Below are positions 56,256 to 64,000 of a stretch of 64,000 nucleotides of DNA, piece by piece (the stretch's first letter is position 1; every line of letters starts with the position of its first letter). The notes beneath the pieces are model-generated. The model saw only the letters and a program-made list of their open reading frames with translations, ran no database searches and was not told where the DNA came from. This DNA is from Kroppenstedtia sanguinis (GTDB lineage Bacteria > Bacillota > Bacilli > Thermoactinomycetales > DSM-45169): positions 5,728 through 69,727 of the forward strand of contig NZ_JBNPXF010000018.1 in NCBI RefSeq assembly GCF_050433445.1, in the 5' to 3' direction. The position numbers and the translations under genes are program-made.

Positions 56256-56481
56256 TTTAACCCCTCCCTTGATTACAAGGTGTACCGGGTGAGTTCATTG
56301 CCGGGAGGCGGGCCTGTGTGACCGTCCCCGATCTCTTGCAAACACAGGTCTCTCCCACTCTTCACAAGGACCAGACACGATTCTGGTGATACGGTAAAGA
56401 AAACATCCCTCCGGGCTAAATCAGTTTTTTTATTTTGAACAAAGCCGAGGTCACTATTTGGAACCCCCATCTGTCTAATCT
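56256..56481. other. Gene-free gap
   Basis: Nothing coding is recognisable. A short piece (GTGACCGTCCCCGATCTCTT) resembles the interior of the dispersed elements. Confidence 0.4.
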
Positions 56482-56870
56482 ATGAAAACCCAAAATCAAA
56501 AGACGGGGAGATCAACGATGGAACTTCGAATGAATTACCGAAGAGCTGATCAACGGCTGTTCCTACTGCATCGACATGCACTCCAAAGATTTGCTTCAAA
56601 TGGGCGAGAGCATGGACCGAATCTTGCTGCTATCCGTATGGCGGGAAGTTCCGATCTACTCGGAGGCAGAACGAGCCATAATCGAGTTGACCGAATCTGC
56701 GACGAACGAAGCTGTCGGAAGCTGGCGTACCCAGCGACGTTTACGATCGTATACGCAACCATTTCGATGAAAAAAATCGTCGATCTGCTCATGGGGATCA
56801 ACATCATCAATGCATGGAACTGCCGGTTTCAACGGGCATGCTCCCAGGTTGCTTCAATTAAAGTAAGTTG
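56482..56870 (+). pseudogene. Carboxymuconolactone decarboxylase/AhpD-like gene, frameshifted
   Basis: Across three frames the sequence reads ELINGCSYCIDMHSKDLLQM, then LLLSVWREVPIYSEAERAII and ELTESATNEA, then LSEAGVPSDVYDRIRNHFDE and VDLLMGINIINAWN. This is the CMD/AhpD family with its CxxC centre (CSYCIDMH). At least three frameshifts and a degraded 5' end show that it is dead. Confidence 0.75.
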
Positions 56871-56953
56871 TTGAAAGAAGCGGTATGGTCGGATATACTG
56901 GAATCTTCGATCGCACCTACGTTGTATCCTAGATTCAAATGTCTTCACAACCC

Positions 56954-57434
56954 CTACTCTCTCTTTTCAGCAATCGATTCTGCATCGAGATATTTTTGGA
57001 ATTTTTCAGGATAATATTTAGCGTACTTTGAATCCCTGTCGACTTTTAAAATTCCCTGCTTTAAAAGAGCTATTGCAATGTCCTCGTTATTATGATAGAG
57101 AAAGCCCGGAGGTCGGAGCTTCCGTTTTGGAGGAACCCACAAATCTGGCGGTTACTTTGTGACCATATTCGGCCCTCATAAAGTCCAATGCTTTAGTACC
57201 TTGTCTCTCTTGCTCTTCTATTGCCCCCAGGATCTTTACCATAATTAAATTCACCGTTTTCCTCTCCTCCATATTGATCTTTCCTCCTTCCACTTTATAA
57301 ATTGAAACACCTAACTTTTTGTTACCTATAAAAACACCTTCAACTGACCCTGGAAAGACCTCTTCAGACTTGCATCCAACGAAAAAAAAACTAATCAATA
57401 AAAATAAAGCTCCGCTTTTGTATCCTAACCACAT
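56954..57434 (-). pseudogene. Lipoprotein with thermonuclease-like domain, frameshifted
   Basis: ATG 57434 with AAGGAGGG upstream opens a lipoprotein signal peptide (LFLLISFFFVGCKSEE), then VEGVFIGNKKLGVSIYKVEG and FMRAEYGHKVTARFVG. The frame then breaks at about 57110-57145 and the continuation (FLYHNNEDIAIALLKQGILK, VDRDSKYAKYYPEKFQKYL) is in another frame. The combined pattern is SNase-like (OB-fold nuclease), but I am not certain of the family. Confidence 0.5.
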
Positions 57435-57616
57435 AATAGCCCTCCTTTGTGGGGAACTATCTGTATCCTATCCTATATGTCACAATTTTTTAAGGATAAA
57501 TCATCTAGTATTCTGCCTTTCAACTTGACTCTTCTGAATGTTCCGCGTTATATTCTGCATACATTTACAATAATTGGTTATTGTAAATGAAAAAACTCCT
57601 TATGGAGGGTATCAAT
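57435..57616. other. AT-rich gene-free gap
   Basis: No gene or clear signal beyond the ribosome binding site of the preceding lipoprotein gene. Confidence 0.4.
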
Positions 57617-57835
57617 GTGAAGCACCTCTTCGGGACCACGATGAACGCGGTTTATGGGTAGCTTTTGGGCGCTTGCATCGCTTATGTCTTGTTGCATTGG
57701 CTTTACCGTGTGAAAAAACCCGCAAGATTTCATCATGTCCAGGATCTGTGGAGCTCACAACTCCCTGCTGAATGGGCTCTACTATTGTTTGATCACCTTC
57801 GACGAACTCGTATGTTTTATACTTATTTTGGTTAA
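57617..57835 (+). pseudogene. Possible small membrane protein gene with in-frame stop
   Basis: GTG 57617 behind TGGAGGG reads MKHLFGTTMNAVYG, a TAG, then LLGACIAYVLLHWLYRVKKP and on to TAA at 57833. The hydrophobic helix and basic end look real, but the TAG and the lack of any family make this uncertain. Confidence 0.3.
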
Positions 57836-57847
57836 TCAACACGCCTG
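57829..57847. repeat. MITE terminus that cuts the nitroreductase gene
   Basis: TGGTTAATCAACACGCCTG is a family terminus. The nitroreductase homology begins at the very next base. The opposite end is not visible within 300 bp. Confidence 0.6.
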
Positions 57848-58066
57848 ATTGCATTAGGAAATATGATGACTGCTGCAGCGTTAATCGGCATTGATTCATG
57901 CCCGATGGAGGGATTTGATTATGCGGAAGTTAACCGTATACTGGCAGATGAAGACTTGCTGGGAAACTTTCAAAGTGCTGTTATAATGGCATTAGGCTAC
58001 CGGCAAGAAGAACCGAAGCGTTCCAAAACGAGAAATGATATGGAAAAGCTTGTGGCATGGCGCTGA
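57848..58066 (+). pseudogene. Nitroreductase, 5'-truncated
   Basis: The frame IALGNMMTAAALIGIDSCPM, EGFDYAEVNRILADEDLL and VIMALGYRQEEPKRSKTRND, ending MEKLVAWR, is the C-terminal 70 or so residues of an NAD(P)H nitroreductase of the NfsB/YfkO type (GIDSCPMEGFD is diagnostic). The first two thirds is gone, replaced by the MITE end, so FMN binding is impossible. Confidence 0.75.
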
Positions 58067-58119
58067 CAGAAGTGCCCTGCTAAAGCCATGCCTTGATAAA
58101 ATCGAATTGATAACAGATA

Positions 58120-58157
58120 AAAAACAAAAGCCAGTCGATAAATTGACTGGTTTTTGG
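58120..58157 (+). terminator. Terminator after the nitroreductase remnant
   Basis: AGCCAGTC and GACTGG flank GATAAATT, followed by TTTTTGG. It would have been the old gene's terminator. Confidence 0.65.
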
Positions 58158-58214
58158 CTCAGTCACGGTAGGCAAAGAATTTATTGAAGCGTACCGAGAA
58201 GTGCTTAAATGCAT

Positions 58215-58385
58215 CTAAAGCAGTTGATTATTTGCTTTCTTACGAGCCTCATAAGTTTTAGTGGTGCTATGCTCAATAAAGTAATCATGAGGTTCTTTAT
58301 TATTTTTGATAGTATTTTGGTGAATACCCTTTCCTGTTGGGTCAATTTCTTTAGATTTATGAGCTACTGTTCTATAAATACTGTT
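58215..58385 (-). pseudogene. C-terminal fragment of an unknown protein
   Basis: The minus frame reads RTVAHKSKEIDPTGKGIHQN, then TIKNNKEPHDYFIEHSTTKT and YEARKKANNQLL. It looks like a genuine, highly charged C-terminus of the type seen on polymorphic toxins or their linkers. It lacks a start and abuts a transposase remnant. I cannot name the family. Confidence 0.4.
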
Positions 58386-58394
58386 TTACCCTCA

Positions 58395-59062
58395 TTAGAA
58401 AGAGCTGAAGATTGCCGAGACTTCGGGAAGGTTATTCAGGCCGGGGACGTGATCCAGAGGAAACTTGTATTCCCCCAGAAAGTTGATATGGTTCCACCCC
58501 AGAGGGGGGATGTGTGACAGCAAGGGGTTCGGGATCGGGCAGGTTTGCGGAGCACCTCCATGGATTCCGCCAATAGACGGTGTTCCATACGCTGATCGCG
58601 TTAATCAACAGACTCAGCGCACTCGCCCGTTGCAATTGGTCATTGAGGGCACGCTCCCGAAGTTCCCCTCGCTTCCCGAAAAAGAAGGCGCGGGCGAGGG
58701 AGTTCATGGATTCTCCTTTATTCAGGCCTCGTTGCACCCGGCGCCGCAAAGCATTGTCCGACACGTAATCGAGTAGGAAAATCGTTTTTTCGATCCTTCC
58801 CATCTCCTGAAGGGCTCGGACAGCCCATTTTTCCGTTTGTACGACCCGATCTTCCCCATGATCAGGGCCGTGGATACCATCGCCTGTTGAATGGAGTGTC
58901 CCATCCAAAGCACGTCGTCGTAGTTTTTCTCGATCGTCTTGATCCGGATTTTGTATCGCAAAAAGTCCTTCAAGCGCGGGAACCGGTCCGCCTTCTCCAT
59001 GGTTAACAGCCGGGCACTGTCCAGATCCCGCAGACGTGAAGCGAAACGAAACCCGAACAGGT
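58395..59062 (-). pseudogene. Tn3-family transposase, C-terminal remnant
   Basis: In two to three frames: VFGLAHLFGFRFASRLRDLD, then IQQAMVSTALIMGKIGSYKR, LLDYVSDNALRRRVQRGLNK, GESMNSLARAFFFGKRGELR and ASALSLLINAISVWNTVYW, ending PLGWNHINFLGEYKF. This is the DDE-transposase C-terminal third of Tn3 elements, including the catalytic glutamate helix. It is 5'-truncated and frameshifted. No terminal repeats or resolvase are visible. Confidence 0.8.
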
Positions 59063-59112
59063 GAGCCAACCCAAAGACCTGGAATTTGAACTGGTTTATA
59101 CCCCATCGGATA

Positions 59113-59288
59113 CCACCGCCTTTGAAGCCCCCCCGATACGGGACCCCATCTTGGTCTCGACGATGCTCGCCCAGCCGGATATCTTCGTCACCGGCGACAT
59201 GGTTTTTCACACGGAGGAGATTCGGGAGCACTTTGCCGTCTATACTCCCGCGGATTTCCTTCGTGACTTTTATATAAAGCACCAAAGC
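59113..59288 (+). pseudogene. PIN-domain protein fragment
   Basis: The frame IRDPILVSTMLAQPDIFVTG, then DMVFHTEEIREHFAVYTPAD and FLRDFY matches the C-terminal half of PIN ribonuclease domains (the D..IVTGD motif). The 5' half is missing at the junction with the Tn3 remnant. The assignment rests on this motif only. Confidence 0.45.
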
Positions 59289-59312
59289 CCCCGCCGAGAT
59301 TGGCGGGGGCTT
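59283..59312 (+). terminator. Terminator after the PIN fragment
   Basis: CAAAGCCCCCGCC pairs perfectly with GGCGGGGGCTTTG across GAGATT. Confidence 0.75.
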
Positions 59313-59411
59313 TGGTTAGGTAGCGATCCAAGGGAAATTTCCGCTAATTATCGGCTTAGCGCAGAATTTTGCCAAATTGCTGGCGGGACCCCACTAGAAA
59401 TGTTATCACAC

Positions 59412-59450
59412 TAAAAGATGATTTCGACTAAATATCGAAATCATCTTTTT
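59412..59450. terminator. Terminator of the HxlR gene
   Basis: AAAGATGATTTCGA pairs with TCGAAATCATCTTT around CTAAATA, with A/T tails on both sides. It marks the start of the AT-rich imported segment. Confidence 0.8.
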
Positions 59451-59459
59451 TAAACCTTC

Positions 59460-59813
59460 TTATTGCTTTCTCATATAAGCATTACCCCATGTCTTTATGG
59501 ATTCAAGTATTGGGACAAGATCTCCTCCAAGAGCTGTTAAGTAGTATAAAACTTTCTTAGGGTTTTCGTTTGTTTCTTCTCTTTCAATGATGCCATCCTT
59601 TTCAAGGTCTCTAAGTTGTAGTGTAAGAATACGTTGCGTAATACCCGGTATTTCACGACGCATTGCATTGTAATACATTGGTGATTGTGACAATAAAGAT
59701 AAAATGATGCATTTCCATTTACCACCAATAATATGCATCGTTAATTCGATTGGACAAGCGCGCTTCACAGTTAACGTACAAGTACCATATTGATCACTTT
59801 TGAAGCCTGACAT
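59460..59813 (-). CDS. HxlR-family transcriptional regulator
   Basis: 117 residues. The family core is CPIELTMHIIGGKWKCIILS, MRREIPGITQRILTLQLRDL and EKDGIIEREE. HxlR proteins usually control an adjacent, divergent detoxification gene, sometimes through redox-active cysteines such as those near residue 20. Base composition is much more AT-rich than the core genes. It is divergent from the metallo-hydrolase gene. Confidence 0.9.
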   Translation of the reverse strand: MSGFKSDQYGTCTLTVKRACPIELTMHIIGGKWKCIILSLLSQSPMYYNAMRREIPGITQRILTLQLRDLEKDGIIEREETNENPKKVLYYLTALGGDLVPILESIKTWGNAYMRKQ

Positions 59814-59915
59814 TTTATCCCCCCAATGGGTAGTAACAAAAATGTGCCTTCTTGTTACACCTTTTTTTCTTTACTAAACTAATGGTATCAAATAATTGAA
59901 AGGAAGGTATATGAA

Positions 59916-60590
59916 TTGGAATTTGTTCAAATCTCTAAACATGTTTATAGACTTACTTATGAAACCGTTGTTGGCATTCCTGTTAAAATCAATACGTGGT
60001 ATGTGGTGGACGCTGAGGATGTTTACATCATCGATACTGGGATGGAAGACCATGCACATATGCAGTTGAACGCGGCTAAATCTTTAGGTACTCCCAAAGG
60101 TATCTTACTGACACATGGTCATCTGGATCATATTAATGGAGCCAAGTATTTACGAGATGAATTAAAAATTCGTATTTATGCGCACGAAATCGAAATCCCC
60201 TTTATCAATGGTGAAAAACCGTATCCAAACAAGATAGAAAAAGAAACAACCAATGTTGAATATCAAGTTGAAGCTTTAAGTGACAATATCATTAAAACGT
60301 TACCCCTAGACGTCTATTTAACACCCGGTCATGCTCCGGGACATGTAATATACCATCATAAAGATGATAATGTGCTGCTAACTGGGGACTTGTTCATTTC
60401 TAGTTCTGAAAGCTTACACCCACCGATTCAAAAGTTCACAGTTGATATGGATGAAAATATTAATAGCGGGCAAATCATAGATGAACTTAAACCTTCTATC
60501 ATATCTTCATCACATGGCGAAGATGTTAAATACAATGATGATTTATATACCATTTATAAATTTAGATATGAAAAGGAGAGAGAAAGATGA
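59916..60590 (+). CDS. MBL-fold metallo-hydrolase
   Basis: 224 residues from TTG 59916 behind GGAAGG. The metal-binding THGHLDHING, then LTPGHAPGHVIYH and LLTGDLF complete the beta-lactamase-fold zinc site. The substrate is unknown; such proteins are often thioesterases or lactonases. It is coupled to the next gene by ATGA and divergent from HxlR. It is AT-rich, suggesting transfer from a low-GC relative. Confidence 0.9.
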   Translation: MEFVQISKHVYRLTYETVVGIPVKINTWYVVDAEDVYIIDTGMEDHAHMQLNAAKSLGTPKGILLTHGHLDHINGAKYLRDELKIRIYAHEIEIPFINGEKPYPNKIEKETTNVEYQVEALSDNIIKTLPLDVYLTPGHAPGHVIYHHKDDNVLLTGDLFISSSESLHPPIQKFTVDMDENINSGQIIDELKPSIISSSHGEDVKYNDDLYTIYKFRYEKERER

Positions 60591-61393
60591 AAATACAATT
60601 ATTTCAAATCGAGATTATAGGAGGAGAAGTTGAGCAAAACGAAAACCGTATTAAAGCCCTTTTTGAAGAAAAGCTCGAGGCAGATACTGAGGTTGTTGTG
60701 ATACCTGAGATGTGGAATAACGGTTATGATTTACAACATTTAGAAGAACAAGCAGATATCGATTTAACAAGAAGCCTTCCTTTTATCCAATGTTTAGCAG
60801 TCAAACATAACGTGGATATTATTGCCGGCTCAGTTTCAAACAAACGAGAGGACAACATTTATAATACAGCCTTTGCGGTATCAAAAACGGGTGAACTTCT
60901 CTATCAAAAAGATAAAATACATCTCGTTCCGATGTTAGATGAACATCATTATTTAACAGCTGGAAATGATGTTCCAGATGTATTTGAAATTAATGATACC
61001 AAAGTGAGCCAAATTATTTGTTACGACTTACGCTTTCCAGAAATTACACGTTATCCATCGTTTAAAGGTGCAAAAATCATATTCTATGTTGCACAGTGGA
61101 CAACAAAAAACTTGAATCATTGGAGATCACTATTGAAAGCAAGAGCCATAGAGAATTGTGTCTATGTTATTGCATGTAACAGTGTGGGAGATGTGAATAA
61201 TGAAAATCATGTCGGCAACACATACGCGGGACACTCTATGGTCATTGATCCAAATGGAAACATTGTAGAAGAAGCAGACAACCAGGAAGAAATCATAACC
61301 GTAGAAGTAGATTTACAGAAAGTAGCAGAACAACAACAAAAAATCCCAATATTCAAAAACCTAAGACCGGATGTTTATAAGTATGCAAAGTAG
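60587..61393 (+). CDS. Carbon-nitrogen hydrolase (nitrilase fold)
   Basis: 268 residues with the catalytic triad Glu in VVVIPEMWNNGYD, Lys in LYQKDKIHLVPM and Cys in VSQIICYDLRFPEI. The likely activity is an omega-amidase or related amidase (YafV/Nit2 group). It overlaps the hydrolase gene (ATGA), so both are one operon under HxlR control. The AT-rich codon use matches its neighbours and not the core genome. Confidence 0.9.
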   Translation: MKIQLFQIEIIGGEVEQNENRIKALFEEKLEADTEVVVIPEMWNNGYDLQHLEEQADIDLTRSLPFIQCLAVKHNVDIIAGSVSNKREDNIYNTAFAVSKTGELLYQKDKIHLVPMLDEHHYLTAGNDVPDVFEINDTKVSQIICYDLRFPEITRYPSFKGAKIIFYVAQWTTKNLNHWRSLLKARAIENCVYVIACNSVGDVNNENHVGNTYAGHSMVIDPNGNIVEEADNQEEIITVEVDLQKVAEQQQKIPIFKNLRPDVYKYAK

Positions 61394-61542
61394 AACTATA
61401 TCAAAGCCTATCCTCATCAAACGATGCTTATCCTGAATAAGAATAGGCACCTTAATATGTGTTTTAGCGATTACTTTAGGATTGTACTTTATTATTGATG
61501 TAATGTTACCCTGAAAACGCAACACACATACCACTTATTTAA

Positions 61543-62771
61543 CTGAGACTCGCATCCCAAAAAACTTTTGGAACAAGGGCACGAGACCTGGTGTGGAGCT
61601 GGCCGAGAGCTGGTGAACCGGGATCGTGTCTTCTTTATGCAGCCAACATGGAGTGGTATTCCATGGGGCTTTTGTACCGTAAAGAAGAATGAGGGCGTTC
61701 CTCGTTATACCAGTGTACATATCGACTCACCGCCTCTCGTACCTCGCTGATAGGGGTATTTCGTGTAGCCAGACCTCTTCCTCCTTGAGAGAGCGAAACC
61801 ATCGCTCGATCAAGCCGTTGGACTGGAGATGCTTATAGGCGGTCCAAATCGATACAATGCCCAGGGTATCCAGGGATTTCTGGAAGTCGCGACTGGTAAA
61901 CTGGGAACCGTTATCGTGTACGAGTTTCAGTCTGGAATCGGCTTCGCGAATCCCTTCGGGGTAGGTTTGGTTCACCGCGAGATGGAGAGCATCGATGGCT
62001 TCATCATCTCTGTAAAAGGCTTGCGTATCAAAGCCCACAATTCGCCGATCGTACGCGTCAATCATCGCAACCAGATAAGCCCATCCTTCTTGCGACCACA
62101 CCTTCGTCATGTCCATATGCCATCGCTGGTTCGGGCCGTTGGATCGGCGGGCCGGTCCCCAATGGACCGTTTAGCCTCATAGTGAATCGTCTTTTGCAAC
62201 AAATTCATCTCTTTCATCGCCCGGTAAACGGTTTTCTGGTTGCAGGGATAACCTTCTCGTTGAAGCAAAGCCCAGATTCGGCGGTAACCAAAGGTCGGAT
62301 ACTCACTGGCCAGGCGCTTGATCTCTTGAGCCAAGGTTTTCTGTCGGGGACAGGATCGTGTTGAATCCACCCCTTTTTGAAACGCTGCACCTTGCAGACA
62401 GCGGAAACCGTGACTTCGTTGGCTTCCACCCATTTCCGAATCAAGGGGAGTCCTTCCTTCAGGGAAGGGGTACCGTTTTTTTAATACCTTGATCTGCATG
62501 GTTAATTCGCCTACGAGCCGTTCATATTCCGCAATCTTTTTTTCCCACGTCTCTTGGGACGGAGTCCCGCCTTGGCTCCCTCTAAAAAGGCATCCCTCCA
62601 TTGGTAATAAAGTGCCTGCGAGATTTGATGCTCTCGGCAAACTTCTGAGATCGATCGATTCTGTTGCAAACCTTCCAACACAATCGCCACTTTTTCTTCA
62701 CTGCTCCATTGACGACGCTTCATCTTTGTCCCTCCATGAATGGTTTTTCTACCGGGTGCTGGATGTCTCAG
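61543..62771 (-). mobile_element. IS3-family insertion sequence, degenerate
   Basis: 1229 bp bounded by CTGAGAC (61543-61549) and GTCTCAG (62765-62771), with TAA repeated on both sides as a 3-bp target duplication. It carries OrfA- and OrfB-type sequence on the minus strand. The ends and size fit IS3. The transposase frames are broken, so it would need help to move. Confidence 0.82.
61600..62723 (-). pseudogene. IS3-family transposase (OrfA/OrfB), multiple frameshifts
   Basis: OrfA starts at ATG 62723 (GGAGGGAC upstream): MKRRQWSSEEKVAIVLEGLQ, then SEVCREHQISQALYYQWRDA. OrfB pieces follow in changing frames: WEKKIAEYERLVGELTMQIK, WVEANEVTVSAVCKV, LAQEIKRLASEYPTFGYRRI, then HMDMTKVWSQEGWAYLVAMI, LVHDNGSQFTSRDFQKS and LIERWFRSLKEEEV with the DDE residues. 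At least four shifts break it, beyond the single programmed one normal for IS3. Confidence 0.85.
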
Positions 62772-62789
62772 TAAACCACAGCCCTCCCA

Positions 62790-63530
62790 TTGCCAACTAA
62801 AGCCGGAAAAGCAACAAAAGTAGCTGATAAAGGCGTAGTTAACTTTCTCCACGGTCTTGCTTGTGCCAGCCAGTCACGTGCCGGCAATTCCTGCTCCCGT
62901 GAAGGTAAGGCTATCGAAATTCCCCGTGACTTCAACAGACAAAAAGATTTGGATGCGTTATACGATGAATTCCAGAGACTTGACTTTAAATTGGATGATG
63001 TTCCGGGAACATACAAGAAATTGCTGGGTCAGCAGAGAAGACCACAAGATCTGTCCAATGTCAAATCGGTCATGGGTGAGTATCTGATGAGCAGGCGTAT
63101 CCCGGAGGGTTACGAATCATTGCCCACAAAAGTGAAAAGCAACAACGGTTTAGATGGACTTTACATGAAGAAAAACAGTAAGGGAGAAATTGAGCACATC
63201 GTAATTGCCGAAGCGAAGCTCGGCCCTGATGCAGGACTAGGTCAAACGAAACATGGTAAACAAATGAGTAGAGACTGGATCGAGAGAAAAACGGAAGAGA
63301 TGAAGACTAGTGACGATCCAGATACAGTGGAAGCTGGTAAAATGCTTGAGGCAGCATTGAATGATAAGGGTTATAAAAAGCAAAGACTTTCACAAGAAAT
63401 GATCGAAAGCCGCTTGTTTAGGGTAGTACCCAAAGATAAAAATAAACTGGACGGTGAATGGAAAGAAGACTGGATCAGGGATCCGGCAGGGTCTGGTCTG
63501 ACCAATGACGAAGTGGGAGAGTGGAAATAA
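62790..63530 (+). pseudogene. Polymorphic toxin C-terminal part, 5' end lost at the IS3 element
   Basis: An open frame enters from the IS border. Residues from RDFNRQKDLDALYDEFQRLD onward form a linker, then a nuclease-like tip: NNGLDGLYMKKNSKGEIEHI, VIAEAKLGPDAGLGQTKHGK and QMSRDWIERKTEEM. The D...EAK spacing is that of restriction-endonuclease-fold toxins. The N-terminal trafficking region is absent, so the full toxin cannot be made unless the ATG at 62790 is used. It is followed at 21 bp by a presumed immunity gene. Confidence 0.65.
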
Positions 63531-63551
63531 ACAGACAAGGGGTGGTTCCAA

Positions 63552-64000
63552 ATGAAGTTGGAGACCTTGAAAGAGATCGCGGTTGAAGGAGAGGAATCAT
63601 TTGTAGAATGTGTTCTACGATTAAAAGAGCGAGACTTTACGTGGAATCTTCTCAGTGGTATGGTTTTGGACGTAAAAATGATGATGATCAAGTCGCTCCT
63701 GGTTGACAATAATGTCATAGAATTTAAGCGTCAGCTCTACATGGCGGCAAAATTAACCGAGACCATCACTTTGGCCCAACCGTTAAACAATCCGGAAAGC
63801 CCGCATTACGCCAAGTCATTTCCCCACAGAATCATTTCAGGACATCATGAAGCCTTTTATTGGGCATTGATCAGTGAGCATTCCGGGGTGGTGGAGTCCC
63901 TGGCTCATCTGTTGGGATGGAAAGGGGAAAAGTGGGAGTTTGGGAGGACAACTTCTCCGTTTACCAATCTGGGATTGGCGATCAAGTACACCTTGTTGGG
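63552..64000 (+). CDS. Presumed immunity protein for the second toxin (runs off window)
   Basis: ATG 63552 with AAGGGGTGG upstream; about 149 residues are visible without a stop. A mostly helical soluble protein, e.g. LKEIAVEGEESFVECVLRLK, KMMMIKSLLVDNNVIEFKRQ and HAKSF-like SPHYAKSFPHRIISGHHEAF. I recognise no family. Its place 21 bp after a toxin tip is the reason for the immunity call. Confidence 0.5.
   Translation, partial: MKLETLKEIAVEGEESFVECVLRLKERDFTWNLLSGMVLDVKMMMIKSLLVDNNVIEFKRQLYMAAKLTETITLAQPLNNPESPHYAKSFPHRIISGHHEAFYWALISEHSGVVESLAHLLGWKGEKWEFGRTTSPFTNLGLAIKYTLL

Noticed and set aside
58209..58517. 102-residue plus-strand open frame
   Set aside because: It lies antisense to the Tn3 transposase remnant and the C-terminal fragment, and has no supporting start site.
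1..64000. Prophage or integrated plasmid
   Set aside because: No phage structural, integrase, replication or attachment-site features were seen. The accessory regions are explained by toxin cassettes, MITEs and IS/Tn remnants.

Overview
The window is chromosomal DNA from a moderately GC-rich member of the Bacillales. I infer a thermoactinomycete-like bacterium (Desmospora/Kroppenstedtia type). The reasons are strong AGGAGG-type ribosome binding sites, many TTG/GTG starts, a tyrosine T-box, and a Bacillus-like core order read through the window: rpsD, tyrS, acsA, acuABC, ccpA, aroA(G), ytxH, ytxG. No rRNA, tRNA or CRISPR array is visible.

Layout. 1-3.1 kb is a GntR-controlled operon of an NCS1 nucleobase/nucleoside permease and an ADP-ribosylglycohydrolase, with a clear promoter and operator. 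3.2-6.2 kb holds a P-loop kinase-like gene and a quorum-sensing module: an HTH-TPR (RRNPP-type) receptor followed by two tiny signal-peptide-like genes. 6.2-19.6 kb is a mixed metabolic/envelope region (glutathione peroxidase, MFS exporter, PadR pair, lipid kinase, PAP2, YfhP-like hydrolase, cardiolipin synthase, two histidine phosphatases, two lipoproteins, acetyltransferase). 19.8-24.6 kb is a carbohydrate ABC importer with its LacI regulator. 24.9-32.7 kb carries trmB, rpsD, a cupin, tyrS and a bifunctional penicillin-binding protein.

32.8-39.3 kb is the most unusual part. A polymorphic toxin has an N-terminus that looks like a class III (Flp/TadE) prepilin. Its immunity gene follows, two Yip1-like membrane proteins precede it, and an upstream array holds three displaced toxin tips, each followed by an immunity paralogue. 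One array border contains a copied scrap of the 3' end and terminator of the neighbouring PBP gene, so the array grew by duplication of this locus.

39.6-56.3 kb returns to core genes: a frameshifted APC permease, adaA, acsA-acuABC (acetate activation and its control), ccpA, aroA, an ECF sigma/anti-sigma pair, EamA, ytxH, ytxG, a secreted GH3 hexosaminidase, an isocitrate/isopropylmalate dehydrogenase-family enzyme and membrane proteins. 56.3-64 kb is a gene graveyard and landing zone: broken carboxymuconolactone decarboxylase-like, thermonuclease-like, nitroreductase, Tn3 transposase and PIN-domain relics, an AT-rich imported trio (HxlR regulator, metallo-beta-lactamase-fold hydrolase, nitrilase-fold amidase), an IS3-family element full of frameshifts, and a second polymorphic toxin tip with a presumed immunity gene running off the window.

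Throughout, a dispersed family of short non-coding elements (about 100-310 bp, termini related to CAGGCGTGTTGATTAGCC) is inserted between and into genes. Several copies are flanked by 9-bp target duplications, which makes them non-autonomous transposons (MITEs). They have split or truncated at least two genes and sit inside the toxin array.
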